From contig CAMPJJ010000013.1 in the NCBI GenBank assembly GCA_946886855.1, forward strand, positions 11,505 through 75,504: a stretch of 64,000 bases of DNA, in the 5' to 3' direction. The position numbers and the translations under genes are program-made. Below, piece after piece: positions 27,368 to 36,553 of the stretch. The stretch is from an uncultured Roseateles sp. GTDB taxonomy: Bacteria; Pseudomonadota; Gammaproteobacteria; Burkholderiales; Burkholderiaceae. Every line of letters begins with the position of its first letter. The stretch's first letter is position 1. Below the pieces are notes generated by a model. The model was not told the origin of the DNA and did no database searches. It worked only from the letters and a program-made list of their open reading frames with translations.

Positions 27368-28834
27368 TTATTTCAAGCGCAGCACTTCCTGCTCCGTCAC
27401 CGCCGACGCCTGGTTCCCCCAGCTCTGCCGGATCACCGTCGCGACGGCGGCCATCTCGGCTTCCGTGAGCACCTGCCGCAGCGGCGGCATGCCGTACGGA
27501 CGAGGGTGGCCCGGCGTCGTCGGCGCGTAGCCGCCGTCGGCCAGCATCTGCAGCACGTTCTGCGGCGCCTCCAGCGTCACCGTGCGGTTGCCCGCCAGCG
27601 GCGGGTAGGCCGGCTGGCCGTCGATCAGCCGGCCCTGCCCCTGGTCGCCGTGGCAATCGGCGCAGTGCTTGGCGTAGACCTGACGACCGAGATCCAGTTG
27701 CGTCGACGAGGCCGGCTTGAACTCGGCCGCCTCCGCTTCCTCGCGCGGCAGGCCGCGCAGGTACACGGCCATCGCCTGCGCGTCGGCGTCGCTCAGGTGC
27801 TGGAGGCTTTCCGCGACCACGTCGGCCATCGGGCCGAGCGCCGCGCCCTTGGGCGACCAGCCGGATCGCAGCCACGACCGGACCTCCGCCTCGGACCAGT
27901 CCTGCACGCCCGCCGCATGCGGATCGGCCAGCGACGGCGCGATCCAGCCCTGCGTGCCCACCCAGCCGCCACGCAGGCCCGCCGCGTCCCTGAGCGCACC
28001 GAGCCGGTTCCGCGGCGCGTGGCATTCGGCGCAATGGCCGACCGCCTGGACGAGGTAGCGCCCTCGCGCGAGCGCCGCCTCGCCGGCGACGTCCTGGACC
28101 GCACCGCCACCGGCACTACCGGCACCACCGGCAGCACGATCTGCGCCACGACCGACGCCAGGATCGGCGCTGCGATCGATGCCCGGGTCGTCACGCGACG
28201 GCGCATCGCCCGGCGTGAAGTACATGAGCCGCCACACCGCCAGCGCGGACTGCCAGCGGTACGGCCAGCCCAGCTGATGGGGCGGCGCGGTCTGCGTGAC
28301 CGCCGGCTGCTGCCGCAGCCACGCGAAGATCGCATCGGCATCCTCGCGGGTCATCGACGTGTAGCTGGTGTACGGGAAGGCGGGATAGAGCAGCCGCCCG
28401 TCGCGGCTGCGGCCGTGGTGCATCGCGCGCCAGAAGTCGTCGGCGCTCCAGCGGCCGAGGCCCGTCTCGGCGTCGGGCGTGAGGTTGCTGCTGAACAGCG
28501 TCCCGAACGGCGTCCCGAGCGGCATGCCGCCGGCCAGCGGCGCGCCGCCGCGCGGGCTGTGGCAGCCGGCGCAGTTGGCGATCCGCGCCAGGTAGGCGCC
28601 GCGGGCGATCAACGCGGGTGTGGTGTCCTGCGCGCCGGACAGCGCAGGGCGTCCCGACAGCCAGAGCTCCCGGCCCCACGCGCCGGCGAGCAGCAACGCG
28701 GCCATCAGCGGGACCGCGATCGCGAGGCCCAGCAGCAGCCGGACGAAGGTCCTCATCGGCGCCGCGTTGGACGTCTCGCCGGTCTCGCTGGCGGCGTCCC
28801 CGGCGCGCGGCTTGGAGGTCGGAGCCCCGCTCAT
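27368..28834 (-). CDS. Membrane-anchored triheme cytochrome c
   Basis: This 488-residue electron-transfer protein has an N-terminal membrane anchor (about residues 28-50) and three c-type heme motifs, CAGCH, CAECH and CADCH, each in its own cytochrome domain. This is the layout of cytochrome subunits of membrane alcohol/sugar dehydrogenases. Between the first and second domains is a Gly/Ala-rich linker (DRSADPGVGRGADRAAG). The start overlaps the stop of the upstream diheme cytochrome gene by 4 bases (ATGA). No dehydrogenase partner is adjacent, so donor and acceptor are unknown. Confidence 0.88.
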   Translation of the reverse strand: MSGAPTSKPRAGDAASETGETSNAAPMRTFVRLLLGLAIAVPLMAALLLAGAWGRELWLSGRPALSGAQDTTPALIARGAYLARIANCAGCHSPRGGAPLAGGMPLGTPFGTLFSSNLTPDAETGLGRWSADDFWRAMHHGRSRDGRLLYPAFPYTSYTSMTREDADAIFAWLRQQPAVTQTAPPHQLGWPYRWQSALAVWRLMYFTPGDAPSRDDPGIDRSADPGVGRGADRAAGGAGSAGGGAVQDVAGEAALARGRYLVQAVGHCAECHAPRNRLGALRDAAGLRGGWVGTQGWIAPSLADPHAAGVQDWSEAEVRSWLRSGWSPKGAALGPMADVVAESLQHLSDADAQAMAVYLRGLPREEAEAAEFKPASSTQLDLGRQVYAKHCADCHGDQGQGRLIDGQPAYPPLAGNRTVTLEAPQNVLQMLADGGYAPTTPGHPRPYGMPPLRQVLTEAEMAAVATVIRQSWGNQASAVTEQEVLRLK

Positions 28835-29652
28835 GGCGCCAGCCCTCCACACGGCGCCGGCAAGGGCGTCGTCGACGGCGGTTCCGGGTGCGCGCCGGCG
28901 GGTTTCGCCGCGAGCCAGCTCGCGACGACGGCGATGTCGTCGGTCGACAGCGCCTTGGCCACGTCGGCCATGCAGTCGGGCGTGTGGGCGCGGCGCAGCC
29001 CGTTGCGCCACGCGCCGAGCTGCCCGACCAGGTAGTCGCGCGGCAGTCCGAGCAGACCGGGGATCGCCGGTTCGCGCCCCGCCATCGACGGGCCGTGGCA
29101 GGCCGTGCAGGCCGGCACCTTGCGCGCCGGATCGCCCTGCAGGATCAACCGCTCCGCGCGGGCCTGCTGCGCCGGGTCCAGGCCCGACGGTCCCGGCGCC
29201 GGATAAGGCACGTCGAGCGCCGCGAAGTAGCCGGCGATCTCGCGCAGGTAGTCGTCGCTCATGTGGCGCAGCAGCCCGGCCATCAGCGCGTGATGGCGGC
29301 GGCCGTCGCGGAAGCTCTGCAGCTGGTTGTAGAGGTAGCCCGACGGCTTGCCCGCGAGCCGCGGGAAGTAGCCCTGCGCCGTCGCGCGGCCTTGCGCGCC
29401 GTGGCACAGCGTGCAGGCCTGGATGCGTTCGCCGATGTCGTTGGTCAGCGGGCGCAACGGTCGCAAGGCGGCGGGACCAGCGGCGGGACCAGCGGCAGGT
29501 CCAGCGCCGGGTCCGGCCCCAGGGTCGGCCGGCGGCGTTGCGGTCGTCTGCGCGAACGCCGCGGAAGCGGTGGAGACCGCGGAGACGGCGGAGAGTCCCA
29601 GGCCCAGCACAGCGGCGATGAGGACACCCGGGAGGAATCGGGAGTGCTTCAT
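28831..29652 (-). CDS. Periplasmic diheme cytochrome c (c4-like)
   Basis: This 273-residue protein has a Sec signal peptide, a low-complexity GPAAGPAAGPAA tract near residue 55 from imperfect 12-base DNA repeats, and two heme motifs, CTLCH and CTACH, in tandem domains like cytochrome c4. It probably hands electrons to a terminal oxidase with the overlapping triheme cytochrome. The ATG at 29652 was chosen because it starts the signal peptide (MKHSRFLPGVL). Confidence 0.87.
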   Translation of the reverse strand: MKHSRFLPGVLIAAVLGLGLSAVSAVSTASAAFAQTTATPPADPGAGPGAGPAAGPAAGPAALRPLRPLTNDIGERIQACTLCHGAQGRATAQGYFPRLAGKPSGYLYNQLQSFRDGRRHHALMAGLLRHMSDDYLREIAGYFAALDVPYPAPGPSGLDPAQQARAERLILQGDPARKVPACTACHGPSMAGREPAIPGLLGLPRDYLVGQLGAWRNGLRRAHTPDCMADVAKALSTDDIAVVASWLAAKPAGAHPEPPSTTPLPAPCGGLAP

Positions 29653-29683
29653 CCGGCCATCATCGCCGATCACCGACGCGGGT

Positions 29684-29719
29684 GTCGGCGTGGTTGTCGG
29701 TGTGGTTGTCGGCGTGGTT
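29684..29719. repeat. Tandem repeat, three 12-base units
   Basis: Units GTCGGCGTGGTT, GTCGGTGTGGTT and GTCGGCGTGGTT lie in the gap between the GGDEF gene stop and the cytochrome start. No function is evident. Confidence 0.7.
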
Positions 29720-29739
29720 GTGGAGCGGGTGCCGCCGAG

Positions 29740-31656
29740 TCAGCGTCGCTGGTCGGGCCCGGGCCATCGCACGGCCGCCCAGCCGTCGCGGCCCTGGTGC
29801 TTGGCCTGGTACAGCGCGCGGTCGGCGAGCGCGATCAGGTCCATCGACGGCACGTCGCCGTCGGCGACGCTGGCGATGCCGATGCTGGTCGTGATGGCGA
29901 CGCCCGCGGGCCGCGCGGCCCGCACGGCCTCCACGATCTTGGCGGCGACCTGCTCGGCCTCCTCGGTCCGGTTCAAGCCCTCGAGCACCGCGACGAACTC
30001 GTCGCCCGCGAGGCGCGCCACATGGTCGCTGCCCCGCACGCAGCGTCGCAGCACGGCGGCGAAGTCGCGCAGCACGATGTCGCCGACGCCGTGCCCGTGC
30101 GTGTCGTTGATGGTCTTGAAGTGGTCGACGTCCAGGAACAGCAGCGCCAGCATCCGCCCTTCCCGCGCCTGACGGCGTTGCCGGGCGAGCGCGCCGGCCA
30201 GCGCCTGGTCGAACTCGCGCCGGTTCGGCAGTCCCGTGAGCGCGTCCGAGCTGGCCAGCCGCGCGAGTTGCGCCTCGGCCTGCTTCATGGCGGTGATGTC
30301 GATGGACAGCGTGAAGATGCCCGTCACGCGCCCGTCCGGCGCCACGTCCGGCATGTAGATCGAGCGCAGGTGCCGCTGTCTGCCGAGCATGGTCGAGGTG
30401 ATCTCGAACTCGACGCGCTCGCCGCCCAGCGCCAGCGCCAGTTGCGCGCTGCGCTGGCTGGTGCTCGCGACGCCGAAGACCTCGTCGATGTGCAGCCCGA
30501 GCGCCGCCTGGGGGTCCAGCCCGAACCAGCTGCGTATCGTCTCGTTGGTGTAGCGCAGCTTGCGCTCCGCGTCGATGTAGCTGATGAAGACCGGCAGGTT
30601 GTCGGTGATCGCCTTCATCCGGCGCTCGCTGGCGGCGATCGCGGCCTCGGCGCGCTTGCGCTCGGTGATGTCCATGGAGCAGGCGTAGAAGCCCTCGACG
30701 CGGCCGCCCGCCAGCTCCGGCACGAAACTCTGGTGGAAGTGCAGCGTCTCGCCGTCGATGACCTGCTCCGCGTCGAAAGCCACCGCCTCGCCGCCGAGCA
30801 CGCGCGCGATGAAGGGGCGCATCTGCGCGGCATTCTCTTCGCCGCGCACCTCTTCCAGCGTCTTGCCGATCAGCGACTGCGGATCGGCGTCGAAGACGCG
30901 GCCGATTTCCGCGTTGGCGAAGCGCAGACGGCCGCGTCCGTCGTAATGGCTGATCAGCGCCGGCACGTTGTCGGCGATGCCGCGCAGCAGCTTCTGCGTC
31001 CGCAGCAGGTCGCGCGAGCGCAGCATCACCTGCGAGGTCGCCAGCACCGTGAACAGCGCCAGCACCGCCAGGCCGGCCAGCATCAGCAGCTCGGCATGGG
31101 TGGCCTCGCGCCACAGCCGCTCGCTGATCGCCGCGCGCTCGGCGCGCAGCGACGAGGTCAGCTCGCCCAGCACGTCCCGCAGTTCATCCATGTGGTGCAG
31201 GCCCTGGTCGCCGTGCACCAGCTCCAGCGCCTCCTCATGACGGCCCGCATCGTGCAGCCGGATCGTCTGACCCATCTCCGTCATCTTGAGCTGGACCAGC
31301 TCCCGGATGCGGGCGAGCCTGGGCGCGTGGGCGGGGTCGTCGTCGCAGGCGCACAGGTCCACCAGGCGCCGGTCGAGGTTGCGCACCGCATCGCGGTAGG
31401 GCTGCAGGTAGCCGGGGCGCTGGGTCAGCAGGTAGCCGCGCTGGCCGGTCTCGGCATTGAGCAGGTCCTCGTTGAGCAGCGTCACCGCCGAGAGGACGGT
31501 GTTGAGGTGCTCGGCGCGGTGCAGGTCGTCGATGGTCGAGCGGGCGCGCCAGACCAGCAGCGTCACGATCACGGCCATCGCCACCAGCGCCCCCATCAGC
31601 AACGCCACGCCGCGACCGAGACTGGTGCGATGGATCGGCTCGGCGAAGGAACGCAT
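29740..31656 (-). CDS. Membrane sensor diguanylate cyclase (CHASE3-PAS-PAS-GGDEF)
   Basis: This protein makes the second messenger c-di-GMP. The 638 residues have a transmembrane segment near 15-40, a periplasmic CHASE3 domain (NAETGQRGYLLT), a second membrane segment near 185-215, two PAS domains, and a C-terminal GGDEF domain. The active-site loop reads AGDEF rather than GGDEF, an active variant in many cyclases. No EAL domain is present. The upstream frame is open, but MRSFAEPIHR at 31656 places the first membrane helix correctly. It is divergent from ltrA. Confidence 0.87.
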   Translation of the reverse strand: MRSFAEPIHRTSLGRGVALLMGALVAMAVIVTLLVWRARSTIDDLHRAEHLNTVLSAVTLLNEDLLNAETGQRGYLLTQRPGYLQPYRDAVRNLDRRLVDLCACDDDPAHAPRLARIRELVQLKMTEMGQTIRLHDAGRHEEALELVHGDQGLHHMDELRDVLGELTSSLRAERAAISERLWREATHAELLMLAGLAVLALFTVLATSQVMLRSRDLLRTQKLLRGIADNVPALISHYDGRGRLRFANAEIGRVFDADPQSLIGKTLEEVRGEENAAQMRPFIARVLGGEAVAFDAEQVIDGETLHFHQSFVPELAGGRVEGFYACSMDITERKRAEAAIAASERRMKAITDNLPVFISYIDAERKLRYTNETIRSWFGLDPQAALGLHIDEVFGVASTSQRSAQLALALGGERVEFEITSTMLGRQRHLRSIYMPDVAPDGRVTGIFTLSIDITAMKQAEAQLARLASSDALTGLPNRREFDQALAGALARQRRQAREGRMLALLFLDVDHFKTINDTHGHGVGDIVLRDFAAVLRRCVRGSDHVARLAGDEFVAVLEGLNRTEEAEQVAAKIVEAVRAARPAGVAITTSIGIASVADGDVPSMDLIALADRALYQAKHQGRDGWAAVRWPGPDQRR

Positions 31657-31856
31657 GGCGAGGTCTCGGGCGGGGCGGTCTCTGGCGGGCCGCGGAAGCG
31701 TGGGGCCCTGGCGCGCGCGGGGACGGGCGCTCGACCGGCCGTGGCGGCAGCGGGGCCGGTGGGGACTGCGGACGATTATGGGGAGGGCCGTGCGATTGCC
31801 GTCAAGCCGGCATCGGCCCCGGAGCCCCGGCGGTGCCGGCATGCGACAGTCCGGGG

Positions 31857-33077
31857 ATGCCCTCGATCTCCCTCCTGCGCCAGCCCGACCCGCACGGCCA
31901 CGCGAAAGTCAGCTTCGTCGAGCTGTTCTTCGACCTCGTCTTCGTCTTCGCCGTCACACAGCTGTCGCACACGCTGATCGGCCATTTCGCGCATGACGGC
32001 GTCACGCTGGGCGGCGCGCTGCAGACCGGGTTCCTGATGGCGGCGGTCTGGTGGGTGTGGATCTTCACCTCGTGGGTGACCAACTGGCTGGATCCGGAGC
32101 GCCTGCCGGTCCGGATCTGCCTGTTCGCGATGATGCTGGCGGGGCTGCTGATGTCGGTCGCGCTGCCGCAGGCCTTCGGCGAGCGCGCGCTGATGTTCGC
32201 GGCCTCGTTCACCGCGATCCAGGTCGGGCGGACCTTGTTCTTCCTCTGGGCGGCGCGCGGCGCGGAGGCCGGGCTGGTGCGCAATTTCCAGCGCATCGGC
32301 GCGTGGCTGGCGGTGTCCGCGGTGCTGTGGATCGCCGGCGCCTTGAGCCCGTCGCTGCGCGTCCCGCTGTGGGTGGCGGCGCTGGCGATCGAGGTCGTCG
32401 GGCCGTCGGCCGGTTTCTTCGTGCCGGGGCTGGGGCGATCGACGACGGCGGACTGGACGATCTCCGGCGGTCACCTGGCCGAGCGCTGCGCGCTCTTCGT
32501 GATCATCGCGCTGGGCGAATCGCTGCTGGTGACGGGCGCGACCTTCGCGGAGACGCCGTTGACGGCCTCGAGCCTGCTGGCCTTCCTGGTGTCCTTCGCC
32601 GGGAGCATCGCGTTGTGGTGGCTGTATTTCGACACGACCAACGACTTCGCGACCGGTCGCATCACCCACAGCGACGACCCGGGGCGGCTGGCGCGGCTGG
32701 CCTACACCTACATCCACCTGCCGATCGTGGCGGGGATCATCGTCAACGCGGCGGCGGACGAGTTCGTGCTGGCGCATCCGGACGGCCACACCGACCTGAA
32801 GACGGCGCTGTGCCTGCTGGGCGGCGTGGCGATCTACGTGATCGGCGTGGGGCTGTTCAAGCGCGCGGTCGTCGGCCGCTGGCCGTGGTCGCACGGCGTG
32901 GCGGTGATCGTGCTGGCGGCGGCGGGGCCGTTCGTGCACGACTGGCCGCCGGTCGCGACCAGCGCCTTCGCCTGCGCGGTGCTGGTCGCGCTCGCCGCGT
33001 GGGAGCGGCGTTCGCGGGCGATGTGTCTCGCTCCCGACAGCGGGGATCGGGACGACGCGCCTAGCATCGGCGCATGA
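31857..33077 (+). CDS. ltrA: Low-temperature-requirement A family membrane protein
   Basis: This 406-residue polytopic membrane protein has about ten to twelve hydrophobic segments and the LtrA N-terminal signature VSFVELFFDLVFVFAVTQL. LtrA was named for cold growth in Listeria; the biochemical role is unresolved. The start ATG at 31857 was chosen over a GTG 24 bases upstream because it lies closer to the conserved N-terminus. The stop overlaps the next gene by 4 bases (ATGA), so the hydrolase is translationally coupled. Confidence 0.88.
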   Translation: MPSISLLRQPDPHGHAKVSFVELFFDLVFVFAVTQLSHTLIGHFAHDGVTLGGALQTGFLMAAVWWVWIFTSWVTNWLDPERLPVRICLFAMMLAGLLMSVALPQAFGERALMFAASFTAIQVGRTLFFLWAARGAEAGLVRNFQRIGAWLAVSAVLWIAGALSPSLRVPLWVAALAIEVVGPSAGFFVPGLGRSTTADWTISGGHLAERCALFVIIALGESLLVTGATFAETPLTASSLLAFLVSFAGSIALWWLYFDTTNDFATGRITHSDDPGRLARLAYTYIHLPIVAGIIVNAAADEFVLAHPDGHTDLKTALCLLGGVAIYVIGVGLFKRAVVGRWPWSHGVAVIVLAAAGPFVHDWPPVATSAFACAVLVALAAWERRSRAMCLAPDSGDRDDAPSIGA

Positions 33078-34051
33078 GCGCGCCCTCCTCCACCGCCGCC
33101 TCCGTCGGCTCCTCCGCCTTCCCGGCGGACCTCACCGTCGAGCCGCATCCGGCCGATGCCCTGTTTCCTGCGTCGACGCGACGCCTGTCCGTCGAGACCG
33201 AGCCCGGCGTGCGCATCCATGCGCGCGTGTGCGGCGAAGGTCCGCCGCTGCTGCTGATCCACGGACATCCGCAGACGCTGGTGATCTGGCACCGCGTGCT
33301 GCCGGCGCTGGCGGCGCGCTTCACCGTCGTGATGCCGGACCTGCGCGGCTATGGCGATTCCTCGAAGCCCACGGGCGACGAGGACCACGGCAACTACAGC
33401 AAGCGCCGCATGGCGCTGGACCTCGTCCGCGTGATGGCGGCGCTGGGTCATGCCCGCTTCCGCGTGCTGGCGCACGATCGCGGCGCGCGCGTCGCGCATC
33501 GGATGGCGGCGGATCATCCGGCCGCGGTCGAGCGGCTCGCGCTGCTGGACATCGCGCCGACGCTGGCGATGTACGAGCAGACGACCGAGGCCTTCGCGCG
33601 GGCGTACTGGCACTGGTTCTTCCTGATCCAGCCGGCGCCGATGCCGGAGCGGCTCATCGAGGCCGATCCGGCGGCGTATGCGTTGGACGTGATGGGCCGG
33701 CGGCACGCGGGCCTGTCGGCCTTCGACCCGCGCGCGTTCGCCGAGTACCAGCGCGCACTGGCGCTGCCGGGCACCGCGCACGGCATGTGCGAGGACTACC
33801 GCGCCGCGGCGGGCATCGACCTGGACCACGATCGTGCGGACCGCGACGCCGGCGTGAAGCTCGCGATGCCGCTGCGCGTGTACTGGGGCGCGCAGGGCGT
33901 GGTGGCGAAGTGCTTCGACCCGCTGAAGGAATGGCGCCGCGTCGCGGCGGACGTCGACGGCGGGCCGCTGCCCTGCGGTCACTACATCCCTGAAGAAGCG
34001 CCGGATGCGCTGCTGGCGGCGGTGATGCCGTTCCTCAGCGAGGGGCTTTGA
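33074..34051 (+). CDS. Alpha/beta hydrolase, haloacetate dehalogenase-like
   Basis: This 325-residue protein matches the fluoroacetate/haloacetate dehalogenase pattern. A nucleophile Asp135 in HDRGAR is followed by Arg136 and Arg139, which in characterised enzymes hold the carboxylate; the His180-Trp181 pair (YWHWFF) matches the halide site; the catalytic His is near residue 303 (CGHYIPEE). HGHPQT near residue 63 supplies the oxyanion region. An extra 30 or so N-terminal residues precede the domain. It may equally act on another small carboxylate or ester. It is coupled to ltrA upstream. Confidence 0.78.
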   Translation: MSAPSSTAASVGSSAFPADLTVEPHPADALFPASTRRLSVETEPGVRIHARVCGEGPPLLLIHGHPQTLVIWHRVLPALAARFTVVMPDLRGYGDSSKPTGDEDHGNYSKRRMALDLVRVMAALGHARFRVLAHDRGARVAHRMAADHPAAVERLALLDIAPTLAMYEQTTEAFARAYWHWFFLIQPAPMPERLIEADPAAYALDVMGRRHAGLSAFDPRAFAEYQRALALPGTAHGMCEDYRAAAGIDLDHDRADRDAGVKLAMPLRVYWGAQGVVAKCFDPLKEWRRVAADVDGGPLPCGHYIPEEAPDALLAAVMPFLSEGL

Positions 34052-34117
34052 GCGGAGCCGCCGCGAGGCCCGTTAGGCTGCACGCCTGGCAGTGTCCGAC
34101 GTGGACGGAGTGACGGG

Positions 34118-34351
34118 ATGAACAAGCTGGTGGCGATCGGACAGTTCCTGGGCGGCGCGGTCCTGTGGATTGCGGCGGTGGTGGCGGGCTACAACGCGAT
34201 CCAGCCGCTGATCGGCGCCGCGGAAGGCACGGGCGCACCAGCGGGCGCCGGCGGGGCGTTCGTGATCGTGCTGCTGCTGGCGGCGATCGGCACGTGGCTC
34301 ATGCGCGCCGGCTGGCGCCGGTTGCGGGCGCGGGCGGGTGGGCACTGCTGA
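34118..34351 (+). CDS. Small two-helix membrane protein, unknown function
   Basis: This 77-residue protein has two hydrophobic segments (about residues 4-27 and 45-62) and a basic C-terminus. It is preceded by a GGAG-containing leader 66 bases after the hydrolase. I do not recognise a family. Codon composition fits the surrounding GC-rich genes, so it is probably real. Confidence 0.55.
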   Translation: MNKLVAIGQFLGGAVLWIAAVVAGYNAIQPLIGAAEGTGAPAGAGGAFVIVLLLAAIGTWLMRAGWRRLRARAGGHC

Positions 34352-34392
34352 GCGGCTGCGACTCACTCGGGTTGGCCGCCGATCAGGCGCCG

Positions 34393-36384
34393 TCAGGCGG
34401 CCTGCTTCTGCATGTCAGCAATCAGCTCCGACCGCGACGCGTGTGCGAACGACTCGCGCTTCAATGTCAACGCGTCGATCATGGCTTGATTGGTGAGCAT
34501 GAAGTTGTCCAGCAATGTGTACCAGTTCAGCACGAAGCGCTTCATGCGTCGCTCGTCGCTGACCAGCCCGGGCAATCCCTTCGCCACCTGCCCCTCCATC
34601 CGGCTCCGAATCTCCGTATCCGCCTCGGAGATCTTGCGCCCGATCAGGATGAGTTCGAAGTGCATGGCTTCGCTGCCAAATTCCGCGTGCTTCTTGATCA
34701 GCTGTGCATAGCCATCCAGTTGTTGGAGGTGTTTGTAGTTGAGCGCGATCCCTGGACGCTTGATCTCCACCACGATGCAACGATAGATCTTGCGACCCAT
34801 CGAATCGTGGTGCGGGACCTTGCGGGCGAGGAACAAGTCCGTCTGCTTCCGCGCGCCATCGATGGCGGAGGGATCAGCCGCATCCAGGTCATCCAAGGCA
34901 ACATCGGCTATCCCCCTGACCGCATCGCGCAGCGATTTGGCGATCTTGGTGAACGAGTCCTCCTCGGCGCCAAGCGTCTCGTAGGAGCTGCCGAACAACC
35001 AGGTGTTGGCTTCGATGATGCCCTGCAAGTCCGGCGTCTCGCGCGTGTCCAGATGATGCTCGTTCATCAGTGTTCGCAGCTTGTCCGCCACCTCGTGCCT
35101 GCGGCGGAGGACTTCGATCGCTGACACGATGCTTTGCAGCGACACGCCCTTGAGGTGTTTGGCGAGCAGCTTCGTCGAGACGTCGTCCAGCTCCAGCACG
35201 CTGTTGAGCACCTCGAAGATTGCATCGTTCTCGTTGGACACCGCCAGCTTGTCGAGGAGGCGAACGATGATCTTCTTCTGATTCTTCTTGAGCGATGTCA
35301 GCGCCGTCGGGTCGGCCGTGTAGATGGCGCGCAAGATGCCCGTGGTGTTCTCGAGCCGCCAGTGCTTGTAGTCCTCGTGCAGACCTTCGTAGGTCGGGAA
35401 GACGCCATCGGCAACGTAGCCTTCGATCTCCCGATCGAACCGCTCACGCAGGAACTTCTCATAGACGGACTTGGTGATACTGCTGAGTTCCCGCGCCACC
35501 TTGCGCCATGTCTCCGACTCGTAGCCCGAAGCGTCCGGGTTCGCCAGATCACCTCCGCTCGGCGCGAAGTCATCGGCCCACCTTGAGCCGATGTAGGTGC
35601 TGGTATGAAAGTTCCCTTTGTGATTGAAGGGGCTCAACCGCTTGTCCACCGTCTTGCCTGAGGCGTTCAGAAGGTAGACGAAGGACTTTTCAGAGCTTGG
35701 TTTCTGGTCCCAGCGAAGGACCGACACGTCAAAGTCGTGGCCGTCGATGGAGAACTTGCGCCGGGTGAGGTCGTGCGAGGGCACGGCCACCGCCGTCCCA
35801 TTGAGTCGCAGCCTCTTCGCCGGGTTCAGGGCCAGGAACCAACCGAACTCGATGGAAAGCAGCTTGTGAAGTTCATCGGTGGTCGGTAGCGAGGCATGCA
35901 AGTTGAACAGCTCCGCGATCGTCCCGGTCCCGTCCACAGCCATCCCTGCGGGCAAGGCGGATGGCGCCACCGATTGGCCCTCATAGTTCGTGAGTGCCCC
36001 GCCGTGCACCTCGATCCGCGCCGGCCCAGACGCTGCGGCATTCGTCCACCAGACAGCTCGTTCGGCGAGCCTGTGGAAGGACAGTCGGCCGCGGCCATGC
36101 GAGCCATGGGTCGTCACGTCCTGCTTCTTGCTGGAGTCGTTGAAACGTCCGAAGGTCTCGGCATGCGACGCCAGCTCGATGCCTTCCCCGTCATCGGACA
36201 CCTTCACTCGCGTCGCATCGCCCGTCGGCGACTCCTCGACAAGAACGTCGACATTGGACGCCTTGGCGTCGAAGCCATTCCAAGCCAGCTCGGCGATCGC
36301 GCGCCACGGATCGCTCGTCCGGAAGTGCTTCCTGATCCCCTCCCCGTTGATCTCCGTCTTTCCTGAGATTTGTCGAGTCGTCAT
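34393..36384 (-). CDS. GHKL (Hsp90-like) ATPase fused to Shedu-like nuclease; candidate defence protein
   Basis: This 663-residue protein begins with a GHKL ATPase: N-box Glu32/Asn36/Asp39 (AELAWNGFDA), G1 loop DDGEGI (64-69) and G2 loop GSHGRG (94-99). A helical middle follows, then a PD-(D/E)XK nuclease of the Shedu (DUF4263) type at about 455-585: IIEANTWLFG, Asp516, and Glu540-Ile-Lys542 in VVEIKRP. Shedu proteins are anti-phage nucleases with varied N-terminal sensor domains; here the sensor would be an ATP-driven clamp like MutL or MORC. The start ATG at 36384 matches the domain onset. The gene stands alone and its base composition is less GC-rich than its neighbours', suggesting transfer. 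Confidence 0.8.
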   Translation of the reverse strand: MTTRQISGKTEINGEGIRKHFRTSDPWRAIAELAWNGFDAKASNVDVLVEESPTGDATRVKVSDDGEGIELASHAETFGRFNDSSKKQDVTTHGSHGRGRLSFHRLAERAVWWTNAAASGPARIEVHGGALTNYEGQSVAPSALPAGMAVDGTGTIAELFNLHASLPTTDELHKLLSIEFGWFLALNPAKRLRLNGTAVAVPSHDLTRRKFSIDGHDFDVSVLRWDQKPSSEKSFVYLLNASGKTVDKRLSPFNHKGNFHTSTYIGSRWADDFAPSGGDLANPDASGYESETWRKVARELSSITKSVYEKFLRERFDREIEGYVADGVFPTYEGLHEDYKHWRLENTTGILRAIYTADPTALTSLKKNQKKIIVRLLDKLAVSNENDAIFEVLNSVLELDDVSTKLLAKHLKGVSLQSIVSAIEVLRRRHEVADKLRTLMNEHHLDTRETPDLQGIIEANTWLFGSSYETLGAEEDSFTKIAKSLRDAVRGIADVALDDLDAADPSAIDGARKQTDLFLARKVPHHDSMGRKIYRCIVVEIKRPGIALNYKHLQQLDGYAQLIKKHAEFGSEAMHFELILIGRKISEADTEIRSRMEGQVAKGLPGLVSDERRMKRFVLNWYTLLDNFMLTNQAMIDALTLKRESFAHASRSELIADMQKQAA

Positions 36385-36553
36385 GGTCGTCTTTGGTCCT
36401 TGGTCCCACATGGTGGCTGTGGCGCTGACGCCAGACCATGGCCTCGATTGACGGAGATGCCATCCCGACCCGCGGCAACGGGCCATGGCAGTGACAGGAA
36501 CTGCTGTGAGTCAAGGGAGATGCGCGCGCATCCCTTCATGTCGAAGACCGCGC

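Noticed and set aside
29684..29719. Three tandem 12-base repeats as a CRISPR or regulatory array
   Set aside because: There are no spacers between units and only three copies; it is a simple tandem repeat.
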